Assembly (NCBI RefSeq): GCF_018860975.1
Contig: NZ_JAHKQI010000009.1
Coordinates: 186,001-250,000 of the forward strand
DNA length: 64,000 nucleotides
Reading direction: 5' to 3'
Origin: Lentibacter algarum
GTDB taxonomy: Bacteria; Pseudomonadota; Alphaproteobacteria; Rhodobacterales; Rhodobacteraceae
Shown: piece by piece, positions 1 to 12,338 of the stretch
Position numbering within the stretch: position 1 is the first letter of the stretch
Layout of the letters: every line of letters starts with the position of its first letter
The notes under the pieces: generated by a model
What the model saw: only the letters and a program-made list of their open reading frames with translations
What the model was told of the DNA's origin: nothing
Database searches by the model: none
Made by a program: the position numbers and the translations under genes

Positions 1-1311
1 CGTTCGATCGTTGCGCGCCCTGTCGATGGACGCGAACTCGGCGCCGAGATCAAACGCTTGCGCCCTCCATTGGCCGAGATCACATTCTTAGGGATGATGA
101 TAGGGACAGGTAAAGAGCTCTTGCACTTCTTCAACGTGACACGCTCTCCTATATCAGCGTTTTATGTTGCTGGTCTGTTCATGAAATTTCTACGCGACAT
201 GGCCTTTCATGGCCGGCCGATGCGGCTGATGAACGGCAACGCGTTGGCAGCACGGTTGGCGAAATCCTGTTTTGACAAAGACGTTCCCATCTGGACTAGG
301 GCCGCAGTAAAAGAACTTACCAGAGATGCAAAAGGGCGTGTTATTGGCGCTCTCGTTGAAACTGTCCAAGGAACAGTCGAGGTTCGCGCGAATGATGGGG
401 TTGTCATGGCCGCAGGTGGTTTCCCACATGATGTTGCGCGCCGCATGAAGCTGTTTGGGCACGCGACAACAGGGAACGAACACGCCTCACCTGCCCCTCC
501 CGGAAACACAGGGGACGGATTACGTCTTGGACAATCAGCAGGTGCTGCTCTCAATGATGACTTGCCAAACGCGGCAGCTTGGGTTCCTATCTCACGGCCC
601 GTCAACAAGAATGGCACACTTGGCACCTTCCCACATTTTGTTGACCGTTCAAAACCCGGCGTGATAGCTATCACCCGTTCAGGCCGGCGGTTTTGCAATG
701 AGGCTGACAGTTATCATGACTTTGGGCAGTCGATGACCAAGACGTGCAAAGACGAAGGCGGAGAAATCTGCGCGTTCTTCATTGCCGATCACCGCGCATT
801 GCGCAAATACGGGCTCGGTTTTGTGAAGCCATATCCTGTGCCCTACAAACAGCACATCAAGTCAGGTTACCTCTTTAAAGGCGAAACGATTGCTGACCTT
901 GCAAAACAGATCGGGGCTGACGCTGAGCAGTTCGAGCGCACTGTAAGCGATTTTAATGTTCATGCGCGCAATGGCGAGGATCCTCAGTTTCACAAAGGGT
1001 CAACGTCCTACAACCGGTCGCTGGGCGATCCCGACCACAAGCCTAACCCTTGCGTCGCTCCTGTCGAGAAAGGACCCTTCTATGCAGTCAAACTCGTGAT
1101 GGGTGATTTGGGAACATTCGCAGGCTTGCGCACCAACGAGTATGCGCAAGTGCTTGATGACAACAACCAGCCTATTAGCGGCCTGTACGCAGCCGGCAAC
1201 GATGCAGCGAGTATCATGGGTGGCAATTACCCAGGCGGCGGCATCACACTCGGCCCAGCATTGACCTTTGGCTATATCGCCGCACGGCACATGGCTGGTG
1301 GCAACAAATGA
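1..1311 (+). CDS. FAD-dependent dehydrogenase, 3-ketosteroid-dehydrogenase-like (5' end outside window)
   Basis: The reading frame is open from base 1, so the N-terminus, including the Rossmann GxGxxG that binds FAD, lies before the window. What remains (436 codons) has the second FAD contact (VMAAGGFPHD) and a C-terminal block GGNYPGGGITLGPA followed by YIAARH. This block resembles the active-site and flavin loop of 3-ketosteroid delta-1-dehydrogenases and related fumarate-reductase-type flavoproteins. Such enzymes desaturate ring ketones in the cytoplasm; the real substrate cannot be read from sequence. The stop overlaps the next gene's ATG (ATGA), which implies one operon with the exporter. 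An internal TTG at 58 is only the first possible start codon in the window, not the true start. Confidence 0.8.
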   Translation, partial: RSIVARPVDGRELGAEIKRLRPPLAEITFLGMMIGTGKELLHFFNVTRSPISAFYVAGLFMKFLRDMAFHGRPMRLMNGNALAARLAKSCFDKDVPIWTRAAVKELTRDAKGRVIGALVETVQGTVEVRANDGVVMAAGGFPHDVARRMKLFGHATTGNEHASPAPPGNTGDGLRLGQSAGAALNDDLPNAAAWVPISRPVNKNGTLGTFPHFVDRSKPGVIAITRSGRRFCNEADSYHDFGQSMTKTCKDEGGEICAFFIADHRALRKYGLGFVKPYPVPYKQHIKSGYLFKGETIADLAKQIGADAEQFERTVSDFNVHARNGEDPQFHKGSTSYNRSLGDPDHKPNPCVAPVEKGPFYAVKLVMGDLGTFAGLRTNEYAQVLDDNNQPISGLYAAGNDAASIMGGNYPGGGITLGPALTFGYIAARHMAGGNK

Positions 1312-2231
1312 ACAGAAGCGGTGGCATAGCCTTCGGCATAGCCGCCGTTTTCGCTTGGGCGATCTACAATGTTGGCGTTGAGATCGGCCACCAACAAGGC
1401 CTGAGCAGTGCCGACCTAACCTTGCTACGCTATGCTGGCGGCATGATAGTTATGCTACCGGTTATGGCGTTCATGCGGGTTAGCCCCTTTACAGATACGA
1501 CTGTGTTTCGAACCGCGGTTCTGGTTGCTGTCGCAGGCCCGCCATTCGCTTGGATATTCAACACCGGATACACCTTAGCGCCTCTCAGTCATGCTGTCGT
1601 TATCAGCCCGGGTATGACCATGTTAGTTGCAAGTGGCCTTGGCCGTTGGTTTGGCGGCGCCCCGCTTTCTCTGCACCGCAAACTTGGAATGTCCCTACTA
1701 ATCTTAGGGCTGATCTTCATTGCCTCGGACCAAGAAAGTAAACCGCACTCAGGATTTGGACCTTGGCTTGGTGATCTGTGTTTTGTTGTAACCGGCACGC
1801 TTTGGGGCGTGTTTACATGGCTTATGTCTCACTGGAAACTGGACGCCGTGCGAACAACCGGTCTCATCGCTATTTGTTCAACCACAGTTTACCTTCCCAT
1901 CTACTGGTATCTGTTTGAGCTTCCACCTGTCGCCGTAACGGTATGGCTCGAACAGTTTATATACCAAGGCGCGCTAGGCGGGGCCTTGGCTGTGGTGTTC
2001 TTCGCAATCGCAATTAGCCGTCTAGGAAGCACAACAGCCGCAGTCTTCCCTGCCCTAGTGCCATCAACCGCTGTTTTCTGCGCGATACCTATGACCGGAC
2101 AATCACCGAACGTGCTTCAATTCGCCGGATTGGCCACAGCGAGTCTTGGCCTTTTCGTTTCATTGGGAATTTTTAATCGCCAGAATTCACGGCTTCTTCG
2201 TAGCCTAGGTCACGAGAAAGGTTCCTTGTGA
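1308..2231 (+). CDS. EamA/DMT-family inner-membrane transporter
   Basis: This 307-residue protein has about ten hydrophobic segments arranged as two five-helix EamA repeats, the usual size and shape of drug/metabolite transporters. The N-terminal segment (GIAFGIAAVFAWAIYNVGV) is typical of the family. It overlaps the upstream flavoprotein gene by 4 bp and so is probably translated together with it. Its cargo may be a product or intermediate of that pathway, but this is inference from context. Its last 60 or so bases overlap the convergent iclR-type gene. Family assignment is secure; substrate is unknown. Confidence 0.85.
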   Translation: MNRSGGIAFGIAAVFAWAIYNVGVEIGHQQGLSSADLTLLRYAGGMIVMLPVMAFMRVSPFTDTTVFRTAVLVAVAGPPFAWIFNTGYTLAPLSHAVVISPGMTMLVASGLGRWFGGAPLSLHRKLGMSLLILGLIFIASDQESKPHSGFGPWLGDLCFVVTGTLWGVFTWLMSHWKLDAVRTTGLIAICSTTVYLPIYWYLFELPPVAVTVWLEQFIYQGALGGALAVVFFAIAISRLGSTTAAVFPALVPSTAVFCAIPMTGQSPNVLQFAGLATASLGLFVSLGIFNRQNSRLLRSLGHEKGSL

Positions 2232-2985
2232 ACTCAAGAAGCCGGTACACAGGCGCACCATCTGGCGCGAGATCAATATAGCCCGTTGGACCTATGATAG
2301 TGATCACCAACTGTATCTGACCCGTATGGTCAAAAACAGGTGCCGCGATCGCTGATACACCCGGAATTGGCATATCGCGTGTCACAGCATAGCCATCCGA
2401 TTTGGCTTTTTGCTGTGCACCTAAATAGGTTTCTTCATCGACCTTGAAAAAGGCCCGCCTTTCAAACTCGGTGTTCGTAAGTTCTGCTGCAACCAACGGC
2501 GACGTGATTGTCGAAGGCAAAAACGCCCCGAAAACTGCCCCAGTTGCGGTTACAGTCATGCTGTAGTTCCCGCCAACTTGAACGTTCGCATGAATACGGT
2601 CATCGAACTCCTGAACATAGGTAATCGTAGGGCCATGCGTGCCCCATACAGAAACAGTGACCATCAGCCGTAGTTCAACAGACAATGCGCCGACCCGCAC
2701 GATCGTGTCGCGATGCGCATTCTGGTTGCGTAGTCTCGACAACCCGAGGTGCAAGGCAAAAGGGCCCAATTGATACAGTCCACGCTCAGTTTGCTCGACC
2801 ATCTGCATCTTTCGAAACGAGACAAGATAAGGGTGCAATTGCGCAGCTGAAATTCCAACTTCTTCAGCAATATTACTCAATTTTTGAGGAGACTTCGCCT
2901 GCAATAGAGCTGTAAGTATGCGTCCGCTCGTTTCGACAGTCTGCACACCACGCCGTTTCGACGAGTTGTCATTCTGCTTTACCAT
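2173..2985 (-). CDS. IclR-family transcriptional regulator
   Basis: The 270-residue product has an N-terminal winged helix-turn-helix (NIAEEVGISAAQLHPYL, about residues 40-56) and a C-terminal IclR effector domain (for example GVSAIAAPVFDHTGQIQ). IclR proteins usually bind small aromatic or organic acids and control a neighbouring catabolic operon, so the flavoprotein/EamA genes are the natural candidates. I chose ATG 2985; a TTG two codons upstream (2991) is also possible. The gene is convergent with the EamA gene and their 3' ends overlap by 59 bp, which is unusual but small. Confidence 0.85.
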   Translation of the reverse strand: MVKQNDNSSKRRGVQTVETSGRILTALLQAKSPQKLSNIAEEVGISAAQLHPYLVSFRKMQMVEQTERGLYQLGPFALHLGLSRLRNQNAHRDTIVRVGALSVELRLMVTVSVWGTHGPTITYVQEFDDRIHANVQVGGNYSMTVTATGAVFGAFLPSTITSPLVAAELTNTEFERRAFFKVDEETYLGAQQKAKSDGYAVTRDMPIPGVSAIAAPVFDHTGQIQLVITIIGPTGYIDLAPDGAPVYRLLEFTRNLSRDLGYEEAVNSGD

Positions 2986-3086
2986 ATTCAACTACTTCTT
3001 TTAGAAACTCTTTCAGTAACCCATATCAAGAATAAGGGCGTTGCTCTAGAAATTAATACCGCTAGATTTTCAGACTGAAAAAACAG

Positions 3087-3127
3087 GGGACTGTTGCGAT
3101 CGACGCAAACTGAACGGGACTGTTGCA
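3087..3127. repeat. Two copies of an IS6-type terminal motif
   Basis: The motif GGGACTGTTGC occurs at 3087-3097 and again at 3116-3126, both in the same orientation. IS6-family elements end in motifs close to GG(G/C)ACTGTTGCA, so 3116 is the likely outer end of the decayed transposon that follows. The copy 29 bp outside suggests a partial terminal duplication or the edge of an earlier insertion. No matching inverted end was found beyond the transposase 5' end. Confidence 0.55.
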
Positions 3128-3832
3128 TTAATTGACTTATGTCGGTGGGGAGGTTTGTGGACTCGGTGGATCATGCGGTTGCGAAGAGTTGGCAGACAGA
3201 CTGGATCTCGCCCAGAACACCTGATTGGTTTTGATGGATGTGGCCGCGTTTGATGGTTCGGATTGTTTCGATCCCGCTGAGGGTCGCCTTTGTCGATATC
3301 CAAGTAACCGTTTCATGGCGGCGTGGTCGCTTTCAATCCGATTGTTCCTCCATTTTCGGTCGATATGCCGGATGCTATCGAAATGTGGATCATAGCGATG
3401 ATTGATTTCGCGTATGACGCGCCGATACGCTTGCGCTTTGTCGGTGACAATTGTCACCGGGCGGTGGAGCCTGACACGCTCGATTGCTTTGTTCAGAAAG
3501 GCTTTGGCTGCTTTCGCGTCCCGCTGTGCAGTGAGGCGTAAGTCAACCATTTGACCGTTCGCATCAATTGCGCGCCAGAGGTATCACCACTTGCCGCCGA
3601 CACGGATGTAGGTCTTATCCATATGCAAATCGACGCTGGCGCGACGCAGATGCTTCTCGGTTCGCTTGGTCAGTTCAGGTCCAAATTTCTGGACCCATCG
3701 ATAAACCGTAGACCGATCTACCGATATGCCACGTTCAGACAGCAGATCGATCACATCCTGGTAGGATAACGGAAAACGCAGATAAGCCCAAAACGTAGCA
3801 CCAGCGTAGCACCGCCTGAAACGGCAACGCAA
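3116..3832 (-). mobile_element. Decayed IS6-family insertion sequence, one end missing
   Basis: The segment runs from the recognisable terminal motif (3116) to the start of transposase homology next to the rRNA operon terminator. The opposite terminal repeat is absent: after the transposase start the sequence passes directly into the terminator hairpin and the tRNA-fMet gene. The element is therefore truncated and, with a broken transposase, immobile. Its target was the sequence just downstream of the rRNA operon. Confidence 0.75.
3171..3832 (-). pseudogene. IS6-family DDE transposase, broken by a nonsense mutation and a frameshifting deletion
   Basis: Homology starts at FWAYLRFPLSYQDVIDLL and runs through the DDE core: the first Asp in LHMDKTYIRV, the second in VTDKAQAYRR, and Glu in NNRIESDHAAMKRLLGYRQ. 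Two lesions are visible. After GGKW the frame holds TGA (3584-3586), where the family has Arg (CGA), and the same frame then continues YLWRAIDANGQM. After GYRQ roughly eight codons are missing and the frame shifts, since KATLSGIETIRTIKRGH and the end LGEIQSVCQLFATA are read in another frame to the stop at 3171. The first residues before FWAYL do not look like the usual N-terminus. No functional product is expected. Confidence 0.9.
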
Positions 3833-3851
3833 AAAGCCGCACGAGGGCGGC
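3831..3851 (-). terminator. Rho-independent terminator of the rRNA operon
   Basis: Read on the minus strand, GCCGC and GCGGC pair around a six-base loop (CCTCGT) and are followed by TTTTT. It lies 31 bases after the CCA end of tRNA-fMet, where the operon should stop. Confidence 0.8.
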
Positions 3852-3881
3852 TGTTAACGTGTTGTATTTGTTGGTTTATTT

Positions 3882-3958
<77 letters not shown>

Positions 3959-3960
3959 CC

Positions 3961-3998
3961 AAAAAGTGCCTCAAACTCGAATTTTAGGGTTTGAGGCA
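3961..3998 (-). terminator. Terminator-like hairpin between 5S rRNA and tRNA-fMet
   Basis: On the minus strand TGCCTCAAAC and GTTTGAGGCA form a perfect 10-bp stem with a 12-base loop, followed by CTTTTT. The tRNA starts only about three bases after the T run. It could terminate part of the rRNA transcripts or serve as a processing stem. Confidence 0.6.
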
Positions 3999-4053
3999 TC
4001 GAAAGAGAGACATCAACGCTGCCGATTGACAGCGAATTGATAGACCTTATTAA

Positions 4054-4168
4054 GTTTGGCAGTGACCTACTCTCCCACACCTTAAGATGCAGTACCATTG
4101 GCGCAACAGCGCTTAACGACCGGGTTCGGGATGGAGCCGGGTGTTTCGCTTGTGCTATGACCACCAAA
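4054..4168 (-). rRNA. 5S ribosomal RNA
   Basis: About 115 nt on the minus strand with the conserved 5S core (CCCGAACCCGG, GGGAGAGTAGGTC). It is flanked by a perfect 13-base inverted repeat (4039-4051 and 4172-4184), which would pair in the precursor and mark the processing sites. Ends are estimated by similarity. Confidence 0.93.
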
Positions 4169-4258
4169 CTAAATAAGGTCTATCAAAATCCAAGTCAGGC
4201 AATACTTTTAGTAAGTGTATGCTGATGATGATCAGTTAAAGCCTAGCTTTTACTGGAT

Positions 4259-7087
<2,829 letters not shown>

Positions 7088-7534
7088 TGATCCAGAAAAA
7101 GACAGGCTTGCGCATGTCGCGACACCAAGCTGGTTCAAAGCAGGTGTCCTTATTCTGGTATCAAAAGCATACATTTTCCCGCCAGGCCTATAAGGCCTGA
7201 CAAAAACTACGATCTTGGTATGAACAAGACCGCGTTTCAGTTGAAGTCCGTGCGAACTTCAACTTGGTTAGTGTACTTGACTTGGACAACTCTGTTCTTT
7301 TCAGGCTGGCATACTCTAGAACTGATCGAGGAAACAATCTTGCCTAAAGCTCGCCCCGAAGGGCACCAATCTGAGGTTATCCACTTACTCGCGGAAACCA
7401 ACAGTGTTGATTTTTGATATCTCTCTATACGATGTCAATAACGCTCATTCTAAGAATGAAACGTCTTCGTCTGAAAGATCAGACGTTCAAACAGCGTGTG
7501 CTGCTTGAAGATTTGATCTTAAGGTGTTGTTCCT
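7088..7534 (-). other. 23S-tRNA internal transcribed spacer
   Basis: This 447-base transcribed spacer lies between tRNA-Ala and 23S rRNA. Apart from one arm of the 23S processing stem at its 23S end, I see no gene. An open frame at 7220-7417 has no recognisable family and is taken as chance. Confidence 0.8.
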
Positions 7535-7610
7535 TGGTGGAGCCTAGGAGGATCGAACTCCTGACCTCCTGAATGCAAATCAGGCGCTCTCCCAGCTGAG
7601 CTAAGGCCCC
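7535..7610 (-). tRNA. tRNA-Ala (TGC)
   Basis: A 76-nt cloverleaf on the minus strand with 5' GGGGCCTTAGCTCAGCTGGG, anticodon TGC in TTTGCATT, T-arm GTTCGATCC and encoded CCA. It sits in the 16S-23S spacer with tRNA-Ile, the standard bacterial arrangement. Confidence 0.97.
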
Positions 7611-7619
7611 TTAAGGAAA

Positions 7620-7696
<77 letters not shown>

Positions 7697-7837
7697 ATAC
7701 AGACCGGCAGGTCTGAAATTTGTTTCTGAAGAGATATGAGGACGGTCCGGTCCGGTTTGAGACACCGAAGTGTCTCTATATGCTACCGAAGTAGCTGCTA
7801 AGTGTTCGTCGAAATGAGCAAGCTCATCTGCCAGAAC

Positions 7838-9307
<1,470 letters not shown>

Positions 9308-9729
9308 AAAAGCAATTGCTTGCTTAACCTTGACGTCGAACCTCTGCACATCACCATATGACCTTACTGAAATCATATGGCGTTTTCTCTGTTTATCGTG
9401 CTTGAAGTTATCAAAGATAACTAGAAGCCGTCCAAACAGTGAAGCTGACTATCCATAATCGCTAGGGCCGAAGCCTTCGCTAGGTAGTTGATATGAAGAG
9501 GTTGATCCATCGAATGAACCAAACCGCCCACATATCTCTTCAGTTAATATCAATTTCAAAGAGCGTCGAGACCGAAGCCTCAGAGACAAAAGTGACTGGA
9601 TGCGCCCTAACTTGTTGGCGCGCCCCGCCTCAGATCCCTCAATATTCTTGCCTCCCGTCCCGCTGGAGCGTCGCTCCGTTGGTCTGTTTGGCGGCCCGTT
9701 GGAGCGTCTCTGCTCGTCCGGTAAGGGGG
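9308..9729 (-). other. rRNA operon leader with boxA-like antitermination site
   Basis: This is the transcribed leader between the proposed promoter and 16S. GCTCTTTGAAA (minus strand, 9554-9564) is close to the boxA core TGCTCTTTAACA used by Nus factors for rRNA antitermination. Several GC-rich inverted repeats (for example around GAGCGTCGCTC near 9665) and CCATATGA/TCATATGG near 9354-9380 could form leader structures. Open frames here have no family and are rejected. Confidence 0.6.
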
Positions 9730-9758
9730 GTTCTAAGGTTAGTAGCTGAGACCCGCAA
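9730..9758 (-). promoter_or_regulatory. Probable rRNA operon promoter
   Basis: On the minus strand TTGCGG (9753-9758) and TAGAAC (9730-9735) are separated by exactly 17 bases, as expected for a housekeeping-sigma promoter. It is about 420 bp upstream of 16S, a usual leader length, and is the best promoter-like match I see upstream of the operon. A run of C follows the -10, which may reflect growth-rate-sensitive initiation. Confidence 0.55.
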
Positions 9759-9827
9759 CCCCTTTTTTCACCGAATGTCATTTTTTTTACATGTTTCTGA
9801 TTTTTCCTATGTTTTGAGGGGGTTACT

Positions 9828-10142
9828 TGTTGATAATTCCGCCGATCACCGCTCCTAAGCAAGATTATTGCTGCAATGACTGGCTACAGAACCCAGATAT
9901 TGAGTTATCCACAGGCTGAGCAACAAGACTCACCGCGCAATCTGGTGAATCGCGCTCCGATTCATCAATCCGACTCGCAATTTTCCTCCGATTCACCTGA
10001 ATCGCTCCAAATGAATCACCCCAAATCACCGATTCATTTGAAAATTCATGCTCTGAAGAGAAGATTCTCACCCATTCAGCGAGTCGCTAGCCCGATTCAC
10101 AGCCAAGTCACCACCAAATCACTGCCAAATCACTGCCGATTC
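9828..10142. repeat. Gene-free region dense in GANTC sites with two DnaA-box-like sequences
   Basis: Between the rRNA promoter and msrQ no gene is visible. Twelve GANTC sites start at 9927, 9947, 9959, 9972, 9990, 9999, 10013, 10031, 10063, 10081, 10094 and 10138. GANTC is the target of the alphaproteobacterial cell-cycle methylase CcrM, and chance would give about one site in 216 bp. A perfect TTATCCACA DnaA box lies at 9905-9913 (plus strand) and a one-mismatch box, TTATCAACA, at 9828-9836 (minus strand). CCAAATCAC also recurs three times near 10021-10135. The function is unknown; a DnaA/CcrM-controlled regulatory or origin-like element is possible. Confidence 0.7.
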
Positions 10143-10761
10143 AGGCAGTCTTTGCCAGCCTGGCCCAGAATCGCGTGCCAATCAGCCCCAGAATCACGGC
10201 CATAAACACCAGCGGCTCAATCTGAATGCCTTTCACCAGCATTATGAAGTGCGCCGCACCAAGAATCGCCGCCAGATAGGTAAGCTTGTGTAGTTTTCGC
10301 CAGCGCGTTGCGCCGAGTCGGCGGATCGAAGCGTTGTTAGACGTCGCTGCCAGCGGCAGAAGCAGCGCAAATCCCACCATACCGACAGTTATATAGGGGC
10401 GCTTCACAATATCGGCCCAGATCAGCGCCACATTGCCAAGATCAAGCACCAGCCAGACCAACAAATGCGACAGTATATATATGAACGCACTCAGCCCCAG
10501 CGCGCGGCGGAACTTCAACAGGTTCAGCCCCACGTACTTGCGCAGCGGTGTCACCGCCAAAACCGCAATCAAAACCTTCAGCCCGGCCTCTCCGTAAGCA
10601 TGCTCTAGCGCCTTGATCGGCTCCGGCCCAAGCGCCCCATTTAGGCCTTGATAGAACAGCCAGAAAACATGCCCCATACACAGTATATATAGGGGCCATG
10701 CCGGAACCCGTTTTACAAGGGCATTTAGGTGGTCGGAAATCGGCTTCATTGCGGGCGTCAT
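10141..10761 (-). CDS. msrQ: MsrQ, haem-binding membrane subunit of the periplasmic methionine sulfoxide reductase
   Basis: The 206-residue protein has about six hydrophobic segments and the ferric-reductase-like fold of MsrQ (formerly YedZ). It includes LRKYVGLNLLKFRRALGLSA and a second membrane region with TRWRKLHKLTYLAAILGAAHF, in which the His residues (HKL, AHF) are likely haem ligands, with another in ILSHLLVW. MsrQ passes electrons from the quinone pool or flavin to MsrP, which repairs oxidised methionine in periplasmic proteins. msrP lies on the same strand upstream, but an opposite-strand gene separates the two. Two GANTC sites lie inside the 3' end. Confidence 0.92.
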   Translation of the reverse strand: MTPAMKPISDHLNALVKRVPAWPLYILCMGHVFWLFYQGLNGALGPEPIKALEHAYGEAGLKVLIAVLAVTPLRKYVGLNLLKFRRALGLSAFIYILSHLLVWLVLDLGNVALIWADIVKRPYITVGMVGFALLLPLAATSNNASIRRLGATRWRKLHKLTYLAAILGAAHFIMLVKGIQIEPLVFMAVILGLIGTRFWARLAKTA

Positions 10762-10877
10762 TTAGGTGCCTTTTCGAGAGCCTTCAAAGCCCCACAGTTC
10801 CGCCCGACCCGTTTCACAAATTCGGCGCAATCGTTTCGCAAGCTTCGACAAAAAACAGCAGTTACAGGACCACGCAT

Positions 10878-11348
10878 ATGACTTACTCTCTTGTGCCTCA
10901 CGTCAACGCGGCGCTTCACGACAGCGCAAGCAACAGCAAACAAGTCTTCCGGCCCACATGGGGCGCTAGACTGCTTATCCCTGCGGTCATGCTCTCGATT
11001 TTGTTGATCATTGATCTCAGCAACATGCAGATATCGCTGACTGACGGACAAACTTTCGTCGGCAAGGCGCTGCTTGGCATAACTCTGTTCTTGGCGCTCT
11101 ATCAGTGGATCATGCTCAACTTTGTTTGCCGCATCCGGCTTGAGGGCAATACGATCACAAGCTACGGAAACTCGCTCTTTGCGCAAACCCGTGATTTGGA
11201 TGGATTGTCGCAAGTGCAAACCCTTCACAAAGAGGGCTTGCTGAAACTCACATTCCATAACGCCAAGCCGCTCTACACCATGCGCTACATTTCCCAGCGC
11301 GACACATTCCTTGCACTCTTGAATACACATATCGCGCGGAACACCTAA
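10878..11348 (+). CDS. Small membrane protein of unknown function
   Basis: I prefer ATG 10878 (156 residues, MTYSLVPHVN). The open frame extends to 10698, but that part would overlap msrQ antisense and lacks any family features. Two hydrophobic segments (about residues 32-48 and 62-80) are followed by a soluble part, RIRLEGNTITSYGNSLFAQT, which resembles the beta-rich PH-like tails of small bacterial membrane proteins. I do not recognise a named family. It sits head-on between msrP and msrQ; its stop is 8 bp from the msrP stop. No function is proposed. Confidence 0.7.
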   Translation: MTYSLVPHVNAALHDSASNSKQVFRPTWGARLLIPAVMLSILLIIDLSNMQISLTDGQTFVGKALLGITLFLALYQWIMLNFVCRIRLEGNTITSYGNSLFAQTRDLDGLSQVQTLHKEGLLKLTFHNAKPLYTMRYISQRDTFLALLNTHIARNT

Positions 11349-11356
11349 AGACTGCG

Positions 11357-12250
11357 TCAAAAGTTGGCTTTCAAGTCCATGCCTTCATAGAGGCTGGCCA
11401 CATCCTCTCCATAGCCGTTCATCATGAGCGTCGGTTCGCGCCCGGCAAACAGCCCGCCGCCAAGTTTGCGTTCCGTCGCCTGTGACCAGCGTGGATGATC
11501 AACCTCGGGGTTCACATTGCTATAAAAGCCATATTCGCGGGCATTGGCCTTGTTCCAACTGGTCGCCGGCTCTTTGTCTGTCAGGGTTATCCGCACGATC
11601 GACTTGATGCTTTTGAAGCCATACTTCCAGGGCACAACTAGCCGCAGCGGTGCACCGTTCTGGTTGGGGAGCTCTTTGCCGTAAATCCCGGCGGCCATTA
11701 TCGTGAGCGGGTGCATCGCCTCATCAAGCCGTAAACCTTCAACATAGGGCCAATCAAGGACAGGGTATTTCACCCCTGGCATTTCGTCGGGCCTCAGCGC
11801 AGTTTCAAAAGCAACATACTTCGCCCCGCTCTGCACACCTGCGAGGGCCAACAAGTCGGCAAGCTCAAAGCCGTTCCAGGGCACAACCATGCTCCAGGCT
11901 TCGACACAGCGAAACCGGTAGATGCGCTCTTCAATGCTCACCTTCGCAAGAATGTCTTCCAAAGCATAGTCGCCCGCGTTGTCGACCATCCCGTCAATCT
12001 TCACCGACCAAGGCTTTGTCGTCAGGCGGCCTGCGTATTTCGCCGGATCTTCCTTGCCAGTGCCGAACTCGTAGTAGTTGCAGTAACCGCTGATGTCCTC
12101 AAGGCTGTTAGGCTCAAGCGCCTCGGCCCGCGCCGCAGACCCAACAAGCCCAAGCCCCGCAACACCGGCCATAATCTGTCGCCGGTTCAAAAAAACGCTC
12201 TCTTCGGTTACGTCACTATCCTTAAGAGTGTTGCGCCAGCGAAATGCCAT
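11357..12250 (-). CDS. msrP: MsrP, molybdopterin catalytic subunit of periplasmic methionine sulfoxide reductase
   Basis: The 297-residue protein opens with a twin-arginine signal ([21 protein letters not shown], around residues 22-42 with the RR near 23), as expected for a cofactor-loaded periplasmic enzyme. The sulfite-oxidase-like fold follows: [15 protein letters not shown] holds the Cys that ligates molybdenum, and [18 protein letters not shown] is the conserved cofactor-binding stretch. It reduces methionine sulfoxide in envelope proteins with electrons from MsrQ. Length matches the family. The msrQ gene lies downstream but is not adjacent. Confidence 0.95.
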   Translation of the reverse strand: MAFRWRNTLKDSDVTEESVFLNRRQIMAGVAGLGLVGSAARAEALEPNSLEDISGYCNYYEFGTGKEDPAKYAGRLTTKPWSVKIDGMVDNAGDYALEDILAKVSIEERIYRFRCVEAWSMVVPWNGFELADLLALAGVQSGAKYVAFETALRPDEMPGVKYPVLDWPYVEGLRLDEAMHPLTIMAAGIYGKELPNQNGAPLRLVVPWKYGFKSIKSIVRITLTDKEPATSWNKANAREYGFYSNVNPEVDHPRWSQATERKLGGGLFAGREPTLMMNGYGEDVASLYEGMDLKANF

Positions 12251-12338
12251 AGTATCAGTCCTTATCCCGGTTTCCGCTCAAGTTAGCTGCGTTTCCCAAA
12301 ACCGCCAACCAACGCTTTCTCACGTTTTCGCCAGATCA

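Noticed and set aside
7220-7417. Plus-strand 65-codon frame in the ITS
   Set aside because: Lies in transcribed spacer on the antisense strand with no family match.
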